Shown piece after piece: positions 1-8,576 of a stretch of 64,000 nucleotides of DNA. The position numbers and the translations under genes were made by a program. The notes below the pieces were generated by a model. The model was given only the letters and a program-made list of their open reading frames with translations. It did no database searches and had not been told where the DNA came from. Each line of letters opens with the position of its first letter. Position 1 is the stretch's first letter. The stretch is from Algiphilus sp. GTDB lineage: Bacteria; Pseudomonadota; Gammaproteobacteria; Nevskiales; Nevskiaceae. The stretch lies in NCBI RefSeq assembly GCF_023145115.1, contig NZ_JAGLEJ010000006.1, positions 59,163 through 123,162 on the forward strand, given 5' to 3'.

Positions 1-1053
1 CCCTGGCGGCGGCGCGACGCTGCCGGCCGCCTGACGCGCGCGCTGCTGCGCCATCGCCACCGCCTGCTGCCCGCGATCAGCTTCGTCGCCGGCTGGGCCA
101 GCTACGTGCTGGTGGAGCGCAGTGCCGCAATGGCGCAGGCGATCGCGGCGATGGTGCTCGCGGGCTGGCTGTGGATCCTGGCCGAGGGCGCCCTGGGCAG
201 CCTGCTCACGCGCATGAGCCGCGGACGCCTGTCGCCGGCGCTGCTGCGCATGGTGACCCAGTCGCTCCACCAGGAAACGCTGTTCTTCGCGCTGCCCTTC
301 GTGTGGGCGGCCACGGTATGGCAGAGCAGCCAGCCGGTGTTCGCGGTGCTGGTGGCGCTGGCGGCGGCCGCGACCACGGTCGACCGCGTCTACCTCGACC
401 GCATCTGCGCCCGCCCGACGCTGGCGTTGGCCTTCCAGGGCTTCTGCGCCTTCGTGGCGGCACTGGTGGTGGTGCCGGTGGCGCTGCAGCGCGACACCGG
501 TAGCGCGCTCGGCCTGGCGGCCGGCCTCATGCTGCTCTGCCTGCTGCCCATGGTGCTGCGCCGTCTCGTCACGACACCGCTGCGGCGCCTGCCGCGCGCC
601 GCCCTGCTGCTCACGGCCGCCCTGACCGCGGGCTGGACGGCGCGCGGCACCGTGCCGCCGGTCGGTCTCGAGACGCAGTCCCTGCGCGCCACCCAGACGC
701 TGAGCATGCCGCGCACACCGGGCGCCGCGATCGACCACCTCGACACCGCGGCGCTGCGCGCCGAGGGGCTGTACACCTTCGCAGCGGTGCGTGCGCCGCT
801 GGGCCTGCGCCAGGATCTGGTTTTCGAGTGGCGGCACGAGGGAGTGCTGGTCGAGCGCATCGCCACCGAGATCCGCGGCGGGCGCGAGGCGGGCTACCGC
901 ACCTGGTCGCGCAAGCAGCACTTCCCCGCGGACAGCGCCGGGGAGTGGCGCATCGCGCTGCGCACCGCGGCCGGACAGATGCTCGGCGAGACCCGCGTGC
1001 GCGTGACGCCGGACGGCACCGTCACCGCATCAGCCGGCGCGGCGCACCGATAG
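1..1053 (+). CDS. DUF5924/DUF2914-type membrane protein, 5' end outside window
   Basis: The frame is open from base 1 with no stop, so the start lies upstream of the window. The visible N-terminal part holds about five hydrophobic segments typical of an inner-membrane protein. The last ~80 residues form a soluble domain with the pattern FEWRHEG...YRTWSRK...GEWRIALRTAAGQ, the hallmark of DUF2914, a small beta-rich domain often attached to membrane proteins in Proteobacteria. Its function is unknown. The stop overlaps the 3' end of the convergent EamA gene by 24 bp. Family assignment is by remembered motif only. Confidence 0.8.
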   Translation, partial: PWRRRDAAGRLTRALLRHRHRLLPAISFVAGWASYVLVERSAAMAQAIAAMVLAGWLWILAEGALGSLLTRMSRGRLSPALLRMVTQSLHQETLFFALPFVWAATVWQSSQPVFAVLVALAAAATTVDRVYLDRICARPTLALAFQGFCAFVAALVVVPVALQRDTGSALGLAAGLMLLCLLPMVLRRLVTTPLRRLPRAALLLTAALTAGWTARGTVPPVGLETQSLRATQTLSMPRTPGAAIDHLDTAALRAEGLYTFAAVRAPLGLRQDLVFEWRHEGVLVERIATEIRGGREAGYRTWSRKQHFPADSAGEWRIALRTAAGQMLGETRVRVTPDGTVTASAGAAHR

Positions 1054-1953
1054 CAGCAGGATGCCCACCAGCACCAGCGCGGTGCCGCCGATCTGCACGG
1101 CGCTGAACGGCTCGTCGAGAATCCACCAGGCCAGGAACAGCGTGGACACCGGTCCGACCATGCCGGCCTGCGCCGCGACCCCGGCGCCGATGCGCGCGAT
1201 CGCGAACATGATCAGGAACACCGGCAGGACCGTGCACAGGGTCGCGTTGAGCAGCGACAGCCCCCACACCGCGGCGGTCTGCTCGAACAGCCCGGGCAGC
1301 GGACGCAGCACGGCGTACTGCACCACGCTGGCCACGCAGCACGCGATCATCGCCAGCGAGACCAGCCGCAGGGTGCCCACGCGCGCCACGATCTCGCCGG
1401 ACAGCAGGAGATACACCGCGTAGGTGCAGGCCGCGGCGAAGACCAGCCCGGCGCCCAGCGCCACATCGTCGCCGCCCAGTGCCAGGTCGTGCTGGAAGAC
1501 CAGCACGATGCCGGCATAGGCGAAGCCCATCGACAGCCACTGAAGCCCGTTCACGCGCCGCCCCAGGAAGAGCATGCCGAGCAGCAGCACGACGGTCGGC
1601 GTCAGGAACAGGATGAGCCGCTCCAGGCCGGCCGTGATGTACTGCAGCCCGATGAAGTCCAGCATGCTGGAGGCGTAGTAGCCCAGCAGCCCCAGCAACG
1701 CGATGCGACCGGCGTCGGCGACCGAGGGGCGCGGACGCGGTATCCAGGTCCAGGCCGCCACCAGCGCGAAGAACGGCACCGAGAGCAGCATGCGCAGCGC
1801 CACCAGCGTCACCGCATCGATGCCCTCGCGGTAGAGCAGCTTGGCGAGGATGGCCTTGGCCGAGAAGAAGACGGCACCGACGATGGCGAGCACCAGCCCG
1901 TGCACATGGGTGCGCCGGGCGACACTGTCGGCTCGGGTGGTGGCGGATTCCAT
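1030..1953 (-). CDS. EamA/DMT-family transporter
   Basis: A 307-residue inner-membrane protein with ten predicted hydrophobic helices arranged as two EamA repeats, as in drug/metabolite transporters of the RhaT/YdcZ type. The N-terminus (HVHGLVLAIVGAVFFSAKAI) is the usual EamA opening, and the 'ARMLLSVPFFALVAAW'-like third helix is also typical. The substrate cannot be inferred. It starts at an ATG on the minus strand and is monocistronic, convergent with the DUF2914 gene and divergent from the 191-residue protein. Confidence 0.88.
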   Translation of the reverse strand: MESATTRADSVARRTHVHGLVLAIVGAVFFSAKAILAKLLYREGIDAVTLVALRMLLSVPFFALVAAWTWIPRPRPSVADAGRIALLGLLGYYASSMLDFIGLQYITAGLERLILFLTPTVVLLLGMLFLGRRVNGLQWLSMGFAYAGIVLVFQHDLALGGDDVALGAGLVFAAACTYAVYLLLSGEIVARVGTLRLVSLAMIACCVASVVQYAVLRPLPGLFEQTAAVWGLSLLNATLCTVLPVFLIMFAIARIGAGVAAQAGMVGPVSTLFLAWWILDEPFSAVQIGGTALVLVGILLLSVRRAG

Positions 1954-2054
1954 CCCGCATTATCGCCCGCACCGCCGGTGCAACGCCGATTGCGCAGCGC
2001 GCCCGGGGTGCCGATCATGCGCCGGATCGAGACGCCCACCGCCGAGGAGACGAC

Positions 2055-2630
2055 ATGGACGACCGCATGATGCGCGCGCTGGCCCGCTGGCCCGACGTGC
2101 CGGCGCTGTACGGCTGGCTGTCGCTGGACCGGCGCGGACGCTGGTGCATCCAGGGCGAGCTCATCACGCGCCCGCAGATCATCGACACCATCGGCCGCAA
2201 CTACCTCGCCGACGAGCGCGGCGCGTGGTACTTCCAGAACGGCCCGCAGCGCGGCTACGTGACGCTGGCCTATGCGCCGCTGGTGCTGCGCGTCGCCGAC
2301 GACGGCACCCTGCACACGCATACCGACCGGCCGGTGCGACAACCGACGGCGGCCTTCATCGACGAGAACGGCGCGCTCCTGCTGCGCACCGAGCACGGAC
2401 CGGCGCTGCTCGACGAGCACGAGGCGGACTGGCTGCTCGCGCACCTCGCTCCGGAGCACGGCACGCTCGACGAGGCGGCGCTGGAGGACGCGCTGACCCG
2501 GCCCGATGGCGCACCCAGCGGACTGACGCTGCGCCTGGACGATACCGCGCTGCCGGTGGAACGGCTGGACCGCGCCGCCGCGCCGACACGCCTCGGCTTC
2601 GTGCGCGATCCCCGACCGGAGGACGCGTAG
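2055..2630 (+). CDS. Conserved hypothetical protein (soluble, 191 aa)
   Basis: A soluble protein starting MDDRMMRALARWPDVPALYGWLSLDRRG, with a later FQNGPQRGYV stretch. I recognise this as a conserved proteobacterial family of unknown function (members begin with 'ALARWPNVPAVYGWL'-like sequence), but I cannot give it a family number. No signal peptide, membrane segment or catalytic motif is evident. The ATG is preceded by GAGGAGA at a good distance. It lies just ahead of the SDR gene on the same strand, 63 bp away, and may be co-transcribed with it. Confidence 0.75.
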   Translation: MDDRMMRALARWPDVPALYGWLSLDRRGRWCIQGELITRPQIIDTIGRNYLADERGAWYFQNGPQRGYVTLAYAPLVLRVADDGTLHTHTDRPVRQPTAAFIDENGALLLRTEHGPALLDEHEADWLLAHLAPEHGTLDEAALEDALTRPDGAPSGLTLRLDDTALPVERLDRAAAPTRLGFVRDPRPEDA

Positions 2631-2693
2631 CGGGCTTGCGCGCCCCGCGGGCGCGTGTCCAGCATGGCCACCCCATCGCAGGAGGCATCCGGA

Positions 2694-3359
2694 ATGGCAC
2701 AGACCATCGTCATCACGGGCGCCGGGCGCGGCATCGGCCTCGCCCTGGCGCGCCGCTGGCACGAGCGCGGTGACACCGTCATCGCGGTGGGTCGCGGTCG
2801 CCCGGCAGCGCTCGACGCACTCGGCGTGCGGGTGATCGAACACATCGACGTCGGCCGTGACGCCGATATGCCGCGCCTGCAGGCGGCACTGGGCGACACC
2901 GCCATCGATGTGCTGTTCCACAACGCCGGCGTCATGCACGACGAGTCGCTGCAGCACATGGGCATCGACGGCATCCGCGAGCAGTTCGAGGTCAATGCTC
3001 TCGGCCCGCTGCGCGTGACCACGGCGCTGCTCGACCGCATGGGGAACGGCGCCCGCATCGGACTGCTGACCTCGCGCATGGGCTCGATCGCCGACAACGA
3101 CTCGGGCGGACGCTACGGCTATCGCATGAGCAAGGCCGCGCTCAATGCCGCCGGCAAGTCGCTGGCGCTGGATCTGCACGCCCGCGGCATCGCCGTCGCC
3201 ATCCTCCACCCCGGCTTCGTGCGCACCGACATGACCGGCCACAACGGCCACATCGACCCCGAGCGGGCCGCCGAGCAGCTGGTCGCCCGCATGGACGCGC
3301 TGGATCTCGCGAGCAGCGGCACCTTCCGGCACGCCGACGGCAGCGTGCTGCCCTGGTAG
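2694..3359 (+). CDS. SDR-family oxidoreductase
   Basis: A 221-residue short-chain dehydrogenase/reductase, probably NAD(P)-dependent. The Rossmann motif TGAGRGIG lies near residue 7, the HNAGV motif near residue 75 and the catalytic YRMSK (YxxxK) near residue 140. C-terminal features resemble CsgA/C-factor-like SDRs. I chose the ATG at 2694 because CAGGAGG lies 8 nt upstream. In-frame GTG (2655) and ATG (2664) codons further upstream lack such a site. The substrate is unknown. The gene ends 8 bp from the convergent hemolysin III gene. Confidence 0.88.
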   Translation: MAQTIVITGAGRGIGLALARRWHERGDTVIAVGRGRPAALDALGVRVIEHIDVGRDADMPRLQAALGDTAIDVLFHNAGVMHDESLQHMGIDGIREQFEVNALGPLRVTTALLDRMGNGARIGLLTSRMGSIADNDSGGRYGYRMSKAALNAAGKSLALDLHARGIAVAILHPGFVRTDMTGHNGHIDPERAAEQLVARMDALDLASSGTFRHADGSVLPW

Positions 3360-3367
3360 CGACGCGC

Positions 3368-4039
3368 CTAACTGCGCGGAATGACGTAGAACAGCACCGC
3401 GAAGTAGTGCAGCACGCTGCCGGCCAGCACGAACAGGTGCCAGATGGCGTGGTGGTAGGGCACGCGCGTCATCACGTAGAAGACGACGCCGCCGGTGTAG
3501 GCCAGCCCGCCCGCCACCAGCAGCCACAGCCCGCCGGGCCGCATCGCCTCGATGAGCGGCCCGATGGCCACCATGCCGCACCACCCCATGGCCACATAGA
3601 CAGCCACCGACAGCCGCTCGAAGCGCCCGGTGGTGAACAGCTTGAAGCCGACGCCGACCGCTGCCAGCCCCCACACCGTGGCGAACAGGGACCAGCCCCA
3701 CGGCCCGGCCAGCGTCACCAGCGTGAACGGGGTGTAGGTGCCAGCAATGAGCAGATAGATGGAGACGTGGTCGATGACGCGCAGCACCGACTTCGTCCGC
3801 GGCAGCGGAATGCTGTGATACAGCGTGCTGGCGGTGTACAGGAGGATCAGGGTGCCGCCGAATATCGCGCTCGCCACGATGTGCACGGCGTCGCCGTGCA
3901 GCGCAGCGAAGGCCACCAGCACGCAGAGCCCGACGATCGACATCAGCACGCCGAGTCCATGGGTCACGCTGTGCGCGATCTCTTCGCCGACGGTGTACAG
4001 CGTGCGCGATATCTCGCGCTCGGGCGGCGGGGCGTCCAT
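3368..4039 (-). CDS. Hemolysin III / PAQR-family membrane protein (TrhA-like)
   Basis: An inner-membrane protein of about 223 residues with seven hydrophobic helices and PAQR-superfamily signatures: EEIAHSVTHGLG near the N-terminus, ASTLYHS in the second to third helix, and a C-terminal HAIWHLFVLAGSVLHYFAV segment. The His, Asp and Ser residues expected to bind zinc are present. The family is called hemolysin III, but in bacteria it is more likely a membrane-homeostasis protein. The start is ambiguous (4039, 4048 or 4051 give MDA, MRG or MMR). I use the one that avoids a long non-conserved leader. It lies directly downstream of pyrE. Confidence 0.88.
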   Translation of the reverse strand: MDAPPPEREISRTLYTVGEEIAHSVTHGLGVLMSIVGLCVLVAFAALHGDAVHIVASAIFGGTLILLYTASTLYHSIPLPRTKSVLRVIDHVSIYLLIAGTYTPFTLVTLAGPWGWSLFATVWGLAAVGVGFKLFTTGRFERLSVAVYVAMGWCGMVAIGPLIEAMRPGGLWLLVAGGLAYTGGVVFYVMTRVPYHHAIWHLFVLAGSVLHYFAVLFYVIPRS

Positions 4040-4067
4040 GCCCCGCATCATGCACGAGTTGCCGGCG

Positions 4068-4718
4068 CTAGGCGGCCGCGGTGCCGTACTGCCGCTGGTA
4101 GGCACGCATGTCGTCGAGAGCCTGCGGCGCCACGCCGGCCTCGGCGAGATGGGTCATGACCTCGGCGACCGTCACCAGCGGCACCACGCGCAGCCCCAGC
4201 TCGGCCTCCGCCTCCTGCACTGCCGAGGCCGCCCCGCTGCCGCGCTCCTGGCGGTCGAGCGCGATCATGGCCGCCACCGGCTCGGCACCCTCGGCGCGCA
4301 GCAGTTCGACCGACTGGCGCAGCGCGGTGCCGGCGGTGAGCACGTCGTCGACGATGACCACGCGCTTGCCGCGCGGCTCGGCACCGACCAGCACGCCGCC
4401 CTCGCCGTGGTCCTTGGCTTCCTTCCGGTTGTACGCGAAGCCGAGATCGCGACCGCGCCCCGCCAGCGCCGTCGCCATGGTGGCGGCCAGCGGAATGCCC
4501 TTGTAGGCGGGGCCGAACAGCAGCTCCGCTTCCAGGTCGGCGTCCAGGAAGGCCGCCGCGTACGCATCGGCCAGCCGCGCCAGCGCGGCACCACCGGCGA
4601 TGGCGCCGATGTTGAAGAAGTACGGGCTGGTGCGGCCGGACTTGAGCGCGAAGGCGCCGAAGCGAAGCACGCCGGCGTCCAGCGCGAGACGGATGAAGTC
4701 GGTCTGGTAAGGCTTCAT
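4068..4718 (-). CDS. pyrE: Orotate phosphoribosyltransferase
   Basis: A 216-residue cytosolic enzyme that joins orotate and PRPP to form OMP in pyrimidine synthesis. Visible signatures are the N-terminal SGRTSPYFFNIG segment, LFGPAYKGIPLA, the flexible-loop YNRKEAKDHGEGG, and the PRPP-binding VVIVDDVLTAGTA. Length matches the family. The ATG at 4718 gives the standard N-terminus MKPYQTDFI. The same frame stays open far upstream, but that part is antisense to the nuclease gene. It diverges from the exonuclease III gene across 60 bp, the same neighbourhood as pyrE-crc in pseudomonads. Confidence 0.97.
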   Translation of the reverse strand: MKPYQTDFIRLALDAGVLRFGAFALKSGRTSPYFFNIGAIAGGAALARLADAYAAAFLDADLEAELLFGPAYKGIPLAATMATALAGRGRDLGFAYNRKEAKDHGEGGVLVGAEPRGKRVVIVDDVLTAGTALRQSVELLRAEGAEPVAAMIALDRQERGSGAASAVQEAEAELGLRVVPLVTVAEVMTHLAEAGVAPQALDDMRAYQRQYGTAAA

Positions 4719-4778
4719 GGCACCCGGTACGTGACGAATGGCTACACTGCGACGCCGGCATTGTCGCGGAAAAGCCCC

Positions 4779-5573
4779 TTGCGCATCGTCACCCTCAACT
4801 GCAACGGCCTGCGCGCCTCCGCGCGCAAGGGCTTCTTCGAGTGGCTGCCCGATTCCGGCGCCGACGTCGTCTGCCTGCAGGAGACGCGCATCACGCGCGA
4901 GCAGTTCGACGCCCGCCCCGAGTTCGCGCCGGACGGCTGGCACATCGCGCTCAAGCCGGCCAGCAAGGCAGGCTACAGCGGCGTCGGCCTGTACATGCGG
5001 CAGGAGCCGGACAGCGTGATCGACGCGCTCGGCGACGCCACCTTCGACGACGAGGGCCGCTACCTCGAGGCGCGCTACGGCAACCTGTCGGTGGTCAGCC
5101 TCTACCTGCCGTCCGGCACGTCGGGTACCGAGCGCCAGGACGAGAAGTACCGCATCCTCGACTGGTTCGCGACCATCCTGCGCCAGTGGAAGGACGCCGG
5201 CCGCGAGTACATCGTCTGCGGCGACGTCAACATCGCCCACCGCGAGATCGACCTCAAGAACTGGCGCGGCAACCGGAAGAACTCGGGCTTCCTGCCCGAG
5301 GAGCGCGCCTGGCTCGACGGGGTGTTCGGTGATCTGGGCTGGGTCGATGCCTTCCGCTCGCTGCACCCGGACGCCGAGGGCGAGGCCTACACCTGGTGGT
5401 CGCAGCGCGGGCGCGCGCGCGAGAACAACGTCGGATGGCGCATCGACTACCAGATCTGCACGCCGGGCATCGCCGCGCAACTGCAGGCGATGCACGTACA
5501 CACCGCCGACAACCTGTCCGACCACGCGCCGCTGGTGGCCGACTACGATCACCCGCTGCGGAGCGGCGCTTGA
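4779..5573 (+). CDS. xth: Exonuclease III-family nuclease at the crc position
   Basis: A 264-residue endonuclease/exonuclease/phosphatase-fold protein resembling exodeoxyribonuclease III (AP endonuclease). Catalytic residues are all present: N7, E35 in CLQETR, D149 and N151 in GDVNIAHREIDL, D223 in WRIDYQ, and D248/H249 in LSDHAP. Pseudomonas Crc, which occupies the same site beside pyrE, has lost these residues, so this protein is probably an active nuclease rather than a Crc regulator. The TTG at 4779 gives the usual MRIVTLNCNG start, with GGAA 7 nt upstream. An in-frame TTG at 4761 is an alternative. Confidence 0.9.
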   Translation: MRIVTLNCNGLRASARKGFFEWLPDSGADVVCLQETRITREQFDARPEFAPDGWHIALKPASKAGYSGVGLYMRQEPDSVIDALGDATFDDEGRYLEARYGNLSVVSLYLPSGTSGTERQDEKYRILDWFATILRQWKDAGREYIVCGDVNIAHREIDLKNWRGNRKNSGFLPEERAWLDGVFGDLGWVDAFRSLHPDAEGEAYTWWSQRGRARENNVGWRIDYQICTPGIAAQLQAMHVHTADNLSDHAPLVADYDHPLRSGA

Positions 5574-6955
5574 GTGAAGCCGGCGCGCCGGCGCGCGGAT
5601 GGCGCGCGGCGCTGGCGGTCTATGCGCATCCGCGCGTAGCCGCCATGGCCCTGCTGGGGTTCTCGGCCGGCCTGCCGCTACTGCTGGTGGGCGGCACCTT
5701 CTCCGCCTGGCTGTCGGACCTGGGCGTCACGCGCACCGCCATCGGCTTCCTGTCGTGGGTCGGTCTTGCGCACAGCTTCAAGGTGTTCTGGGCGCCGCTG
5801 GTCGACCGTCTGCCCGTCCCGTTGCTGACACGCTGGCTGGGACGGCGCCGCGCCTGGATGCTGACCGCGCAGATCGCCATAGCCGGCGCCCTGCTCGGGA
5901 TGAGCCTCACCGATCCCGCAGACGCGCTCGGCCTGGTGGCGCTGTGGGCGGTGCTGGCGGCATTCGGGTCGGCCTCGCAGGACATCGCCATCGACGCCTA
6001 CCGCATCGAGGCGGTGGGCGACGATCTGCAGGGTGCGATGGCGGCGACCTATGTCTTCGGCTACCGGGTGGCGCTGCTCGCGGCCGGCGCCGGCGCGCTC
6101 CATCTGGCGTCGGTGGGAAGCTGGTCGCTGGCCTACGGCGGCATGGCGGTGCTGATGCTGGTGGGAATCGTCTGCACGCTGGTGATCCGCGAACCCGACA
6201 CGCCGCGCGGAAGCGACAGCGCGCACATCGAGGCACGCGTGGTGGCCTTTCTGGAACGCACCCGCCACACCGGCTGGTGGCGTGACCTGCAGGCCTGGTT
6301 CATCGGCGCGGTGGTGTGCCCCTTCGCGGACTTCTTCGCGCGCTACCGCTGGCACGCGCTGATGCTGCTGCTGCTGGTGGGCAGCTTCCGCATCAGCGAC
6401 ATCTTCATGGGCGTGATGGCCAACCCCTTCTACCTCGACCTCGGCTTCTCCAAGGGCGAGATCGCCAACATCGCCGCCGCCTTCGGCCTGGCGATGACGC
6501 TGTCCGGCGCCGCCCTGGGCGGCCTGCTGGTGGCGCGCTTCGGCATTCCGCGCCTGCTGCTGCTGACCGCGCTGCTGGCGCCGATCACCAACCTGGTCTT
6601 CGTCTGGCTGGCCGGGCTTGGCCCCGAGCGCTACGGGCTGGTCGCGGCCATCGTCGCCGACAACCTCAGCGGCGGCATGGCCATCGCCGTATTCATCGCC
6701 TTCCTCTCATCGCTCACCAGCAGCGGCTACACGGCTACGCAGTACGCGCTGTTCAGCTCGCTGATGACGCTGCCGGGCCAGTTCCTGGGCGGGTTCTCCG
6801 GCGCGCTGGTCGACGGCATCGGCTACGCCGGCATGTTCCTGTGCTCGGCCGGCCTCGGCGTGCCGGCGGTGCTGCTGGCAGCGTGGTACTGGCGATTCGC
6901 GGTGCAGCGCAGAGTCGGGACGACCGATTTTAGAGCCGCCGATGTCACGGATTGA
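5570..6955 (+). CDS. ampG: AmpG-like muropeptide MFS permease
   Basis: A 461-residue, twelve-helix major facilitator protein. The LGFSAGLPLLLVGGTFSAWL opening, the KVFWAPLVDR loop, LGRRRAWML and QDIAIDAYR are AmpG signatures. AmpG imports anhydromuropeptides for cell-wall recycling and can affect beta-lactamase induction. The start is most likely the TTG at 5570, which overlaps the nuclease stop as TTGA; no better start lies between it and the conserved HPRVAAMALLGF. The position directly behind the nuclease gene implies co-transcription. Confidence 0.85.
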   Translation: MSEAGAPARGWRAALAVYAHPRVAAMALLGFSAGLPLLLVGGTFSAWLSDLGVTRTAIGFLSWVGLAHSFKVFWAPLVDRLPVPLLTRWLGRRRAWMLTAQIAIAGALLGMSLTDPADALGLVALWAVLAAFGSASQDIAIDAYRIEAVGDDLQGAMAATYVFGYRVALLAAGAGALHLASVGSWSLAYGGMAVLMLVGIVCTLVIREPDTPRGSDSAHIEARVVAFLERTRHTGWWRDLQAWFIGAVVCPFADFFARYRWHALMLLLLVGSFRISDIFMGVMANPFYLDLGFSKGEIANIAAAFGLAMTLSGAALGGLLVARFGIPRLLLLTALLAPITNLVFVWLAGLGPERYGLVAAIVADNLSGGMAIAVFIAFLSSLTSSGYTATQYALFSSLMTLPGQFLGGFSGALVDGIGYAGMFLCSAGLGVPAVLLAAWYWRFAVQRRVGTTDFRAADVTD

Positions 6956-7052
6956 CACCGATTTCTTGGGGTTCTGGTGTGCGCTGACTGCGGCAGTGCC
7001 ACCAGCAAACAATCCCCAAAATCTGTGGCCCTAAGACACCTTATCCACGCGG

Positions 7053-7355
7053 TCAGTGGATGTCCTGATCGATGCGGTCGAGCGGATCGTCCCAGCGGCC
7101 GACCCGCGGAACGTCGGCGACGCCGTCGTCGACCTCCTCGCGGGTGCAGCCCATGGCGCCGGTCCAGTCCTCGGGGGGCGCGATGGGCTGGGCGCGCAGC
7201 TCCATCCAGGCATCGAACTCGAACTCCTCGAGCTCGCCATCGAAGTGCTGCACCAGCACGACTTCACTGTCGACGTCGATACCGATGACCTCGACGGGTC
7301 CCTGACCCATGTCGTACCACTGCCCTACCGCGAGATCGCGCATCCAGTCCGCCAT
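7053..7355 (-). CDS. Small conserved protein (DUF6763-like)
   Basis: A 100-residue acidic, soluble protein: MADWMRDLAVGQWYDMGQ, then a beta-rich core with IDVDSEVVLVQHFDGELEEFEFDAW, then PPEDWTGAM. This resembles a gammaproteobacterial family of unknown function that I recall as DUF6763; the label is uncertain. The ATG at 7355 is preceded by GGAGGG with an 8-nt spacer, better than the in-frame ATG at 7388. It stands alone between ampG (convergent) and the aldo-keto reductase operon. Confidence 0.75.
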   Translation of the reverse strand: MADWMRDLAVGQWYDMGQGPVEVIGIDVDSEVVLVQHFDGELEEFEFDAWMELRAQPIAPPEDWTGAMGCTREEVDDGVADVPRVGRWDDPLDRIDQDIH

Positions 7356-7541
7356 GCCTGCATCCCTCCGGTCGCCCGGCGAAGGCAACGGAAATTGCCG
7401 GTACTCCGGTTATAGACCCGCGCCGGAGGCAGCGCAACCGGTTATCGGCGGCTCGGCCGACAAGCGGCTGAATACGCCCGAAATCGCGCCCGGAGGCCGG
7501 CGCCGGAGCGCCGCGGGGCGGAAAGCGGGCGCCGAGCGCCG

Positions 7542-8576
7542 CTAGGGGCAGGGATTCGGGTAGCGCTGGTGGATGGCCTCGATACCCTTCAGCACCTTCG
7601 ACGACAGCGCCACGTCGTGGCTGGCGATGTTGGCCTTGAGCTGCTCCATGGTCGTCGCGCCGATGATGTTGCTGGCCAGGAAGCCGCGGCTGTTGACGTA
7701 GGCCAGCGCCATCTGTGCCGGGTCGAGCTTGTGTTCGCGGGCGAGCTCGACATAGGCCCGCGTCGCGGCTTCGGGAATCTCGCCGGTGTAGCGCGAGAAG
7801 CGCTCGAACAGCGTCAGTCGCGCGCCCTCGGGCTTCTCGCCGCCGAGGTACTTGCCGGACAGCACGCCGAACGCGAGCGGCGAATAGGCCAGCAGCCCGA
7901 CGCGCTCGCGCCAGGAGAATTCGGCGAGGCCGATCTCGTAGCTGCGATTGAGCAGGTTGTACGGGTTCTGCACCGAGACCACGCGCGGCCAGTCGTGCTG
8001 ATGCGCCAGCCGCAGGTATTCCGAGAGGCCCCACGGTGTCTCGTTGGAGATGCCGACGTAGCGCACCTTGCCCGCCTCGACCAGCTCGGCGAGCGCGCCC
8101 AGGGTTTCGCCGATCTCGGCGACGTCGTCGTCCTCGCGGTGCTGGTAGCCGAGCTTGCCGAAGAAGTTGGTGGCGCGGTCGGGCCAGTGCACCTGGTAGA
8201 GATCGAGGAAGTCGGTCTGCAGACGCTGGAGACTGTCCTCGCAGGCCTCGACGATCTGCTGGCGGGTGAGGCGCGGGCCGCCGCGGATCCAGTCCATGGC
8301 GGACTTGCCGGTGACCTTGCTGGCCAGCACGATCTCCTCGCGCCGACCGCTGCGGGCGAGCCAGTTGCCGATGATGGTCTCGGTGGCGCCCTGGGTTTCG
8401 GCCATCGGCGGCACCGGGTACATCTCGGCGGCGTCGATGAAGTTGATGCCCTGATCGAGCGCGTAGTCGATCTGCTCGAAGGCCTCGGCCTCGGTGTTCT
8501 GCTGCCCCCACGTCATGGTGCCGAGGCAGATGAGGCTGACCTCGAGGTCGCTGTGCCCTAGTCGGCGATAGTCCAC
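7542..8576 (-). CDS. NADP(H)-dependent aldo-keto reductase, Tas-like
   Basis: A 344-residue TIM-barrel reductase closely resembling E. coli Tas. Matches include EVSLICLGTMTWGQQN, AEMYPVPPMAETQG and TETIIGNWLA near the N-terminus, the DLYQVHWPDR strand, RYVGISNETPWG, and the C-terminal NIIGATTMEQL cofactor-binding segment. The D/Y/K/H catalytic tetrad appears intact (AAEMY, ASKVTG, QVHWP). The start is a GTG at 8576, giving MDYRRLGHSDLEVS, which aligns with Tas. It overlaps the 3' end of the phosphoribulokinase gene by 19 bp, so translation is probably coupled. The natural substrate is unknown. Confidence 0.9.
   Translation of the reverse strand: MDYRRLGHSDLEVSLICLGTMTWGQQNTEAEAFEQIDYALDQGINFIDAAEMYPVPPMAETQGATETIIGNWLARSGRREEIVLASKVTGKSAMDWIRGGPRLTRQQIVEACEDSLQRLQTDFLDLYQVHWPDRATNFFGKLGYQHREDDDVAEIGETLGALAELVEAGKVRYVGISNETPWGLSEYLRLAHQHDWPRVVSVQNPYNLLNRSYEIGLAEFSWRERVGLLAYSPLAFGVLSGKYLGGEKPEGARLTLFERFSRYTGEIPEAATRAYVELAREHKLDPAQMALAYVNSRGFLASNIIGATTMEQLKANIASHDVALSSKVLKGIEAIHQRYPNPCP

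Noticed and set aside
4779..5573. Annotation as Crc regulator
   Set aside because: Position fits, but all nuclease catalytic residues are kept.
6956..7052. Terminator after the AmpG gene
   Set aside because: TTGGGG and CCCCAA form only a short, distant and imperfect stem, without a U-tract.
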